NCBI GenBank assembly: GCA_017694215.1
Contig: JADIND010000167.1
Span: forward strand, 1 to 13,083
Direction: 5' to 3'
Length of the DNA stretch: 13,083 bases
DNA from: Candidatus Scatousia excrementipullorum
Lineage (GTDB): Bacteria; Cyanobacteriota; Vampirovibrionia; Gastranaerophilales; Gastranaerophilaceae
Shown: piece by piece, positions 13,083 to 13,083 of the stretch
How the letters are laid out: each line of letters starts with the position of its first letter
Position numbering within the stretch: the first letter of the stretch is position 1
Translations under genes and position numbers: made by a program
Notes under the pieces: generated by a model
What the model was told of the DNA's origin: nothing
The model's input: the letters and a program-made list of their open reading frames with translations, nothing else
Database searches by the model: none

Positions 13083-13083
13083 C

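Noticed and set aside
1..13083. CRISPR arrays, tRNA/rRNA genes, insertion sequences, prophage genes
   Set aside because: No regularly spaced repeats, cloverleaf patterns, transposase motifs or phage structural proteins were seen on either strand.

Overview
The window is a dense, AT-rich stretch of bacterial chromosome with short gaps, good Shine-Dalgarno sites and no rRNA, tRNA, CRISPR array or insertion sequence that I can see. The gene mix is Na+-type oxaloacetate decarboxylase, glycogen synthesis, a class III prepilin-like protein with the FTLAEVLITLGIIGVVAAMT-type leader, TPR proteins, and several unrecognised small membrane proteins. This fits an anaerobic or fermentative Gram-negative-type bacterium. 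My best guess is the non-photosynthetic cyanobacterial sister group (Gastranaerophilales/Melainabacteria), but this is inferred from general resemblance and not proven.

Left part, + strand (1-5295): the 3' part of oadA (its 5' end lies outside the window) and oadB form an operon closed by a clear intrinsic terminator at 2605-2634. Next comes glgC (ADP-glucose pyrophosphorylase) with its own -10 box. Two translationally coupled genes of unknown function (4103-5295) follow, both with hydrophobic segments.

Middle part, mainly - strand (5284-8624): leuC-like hydro-lyase large subunit, then an ECF sigma factor with its downstream anti-sigma factor (zinc-finger HxxxCxxC motif, one C-terminal membrane anchor). 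The sigma leader contains a hairpin that buries its Shine-Dalgarno site and a separate 13-bp palindrome. Upstream of leuC is a prepilin-like gene. It is divergent from a small XRE-type regulator (8710-8919), and a perfect 9-3-9 palindrome lies between the two and covers a TATAAT box, a likely operator.

Right part (8942-13082): a possible 42-residue ORF; a two-gene - strand operon of a DRE-TIM metallolyase, which looks more like Re-citrate/homocitrate synthase than LeuA, and a YbaK-type aminoacyl-tRNA deacylase; a divergent TPR protein of about 12-13 repeats; and a gene that runs off the right edge. That last gene, read past its apparent TTG start, carries HELGH and a downstream EEYSASKR motif typical of membrane zinc metallopeptidases.

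The genes touching oxaloacetate (OadAB and the possible citrate synthase) and carbon storage (GlgC) suggest central carbon metabolism. The regulatory features most worth following are the sigma/anti-sigma leader and the prepilin/XRE intergenic palindrome.
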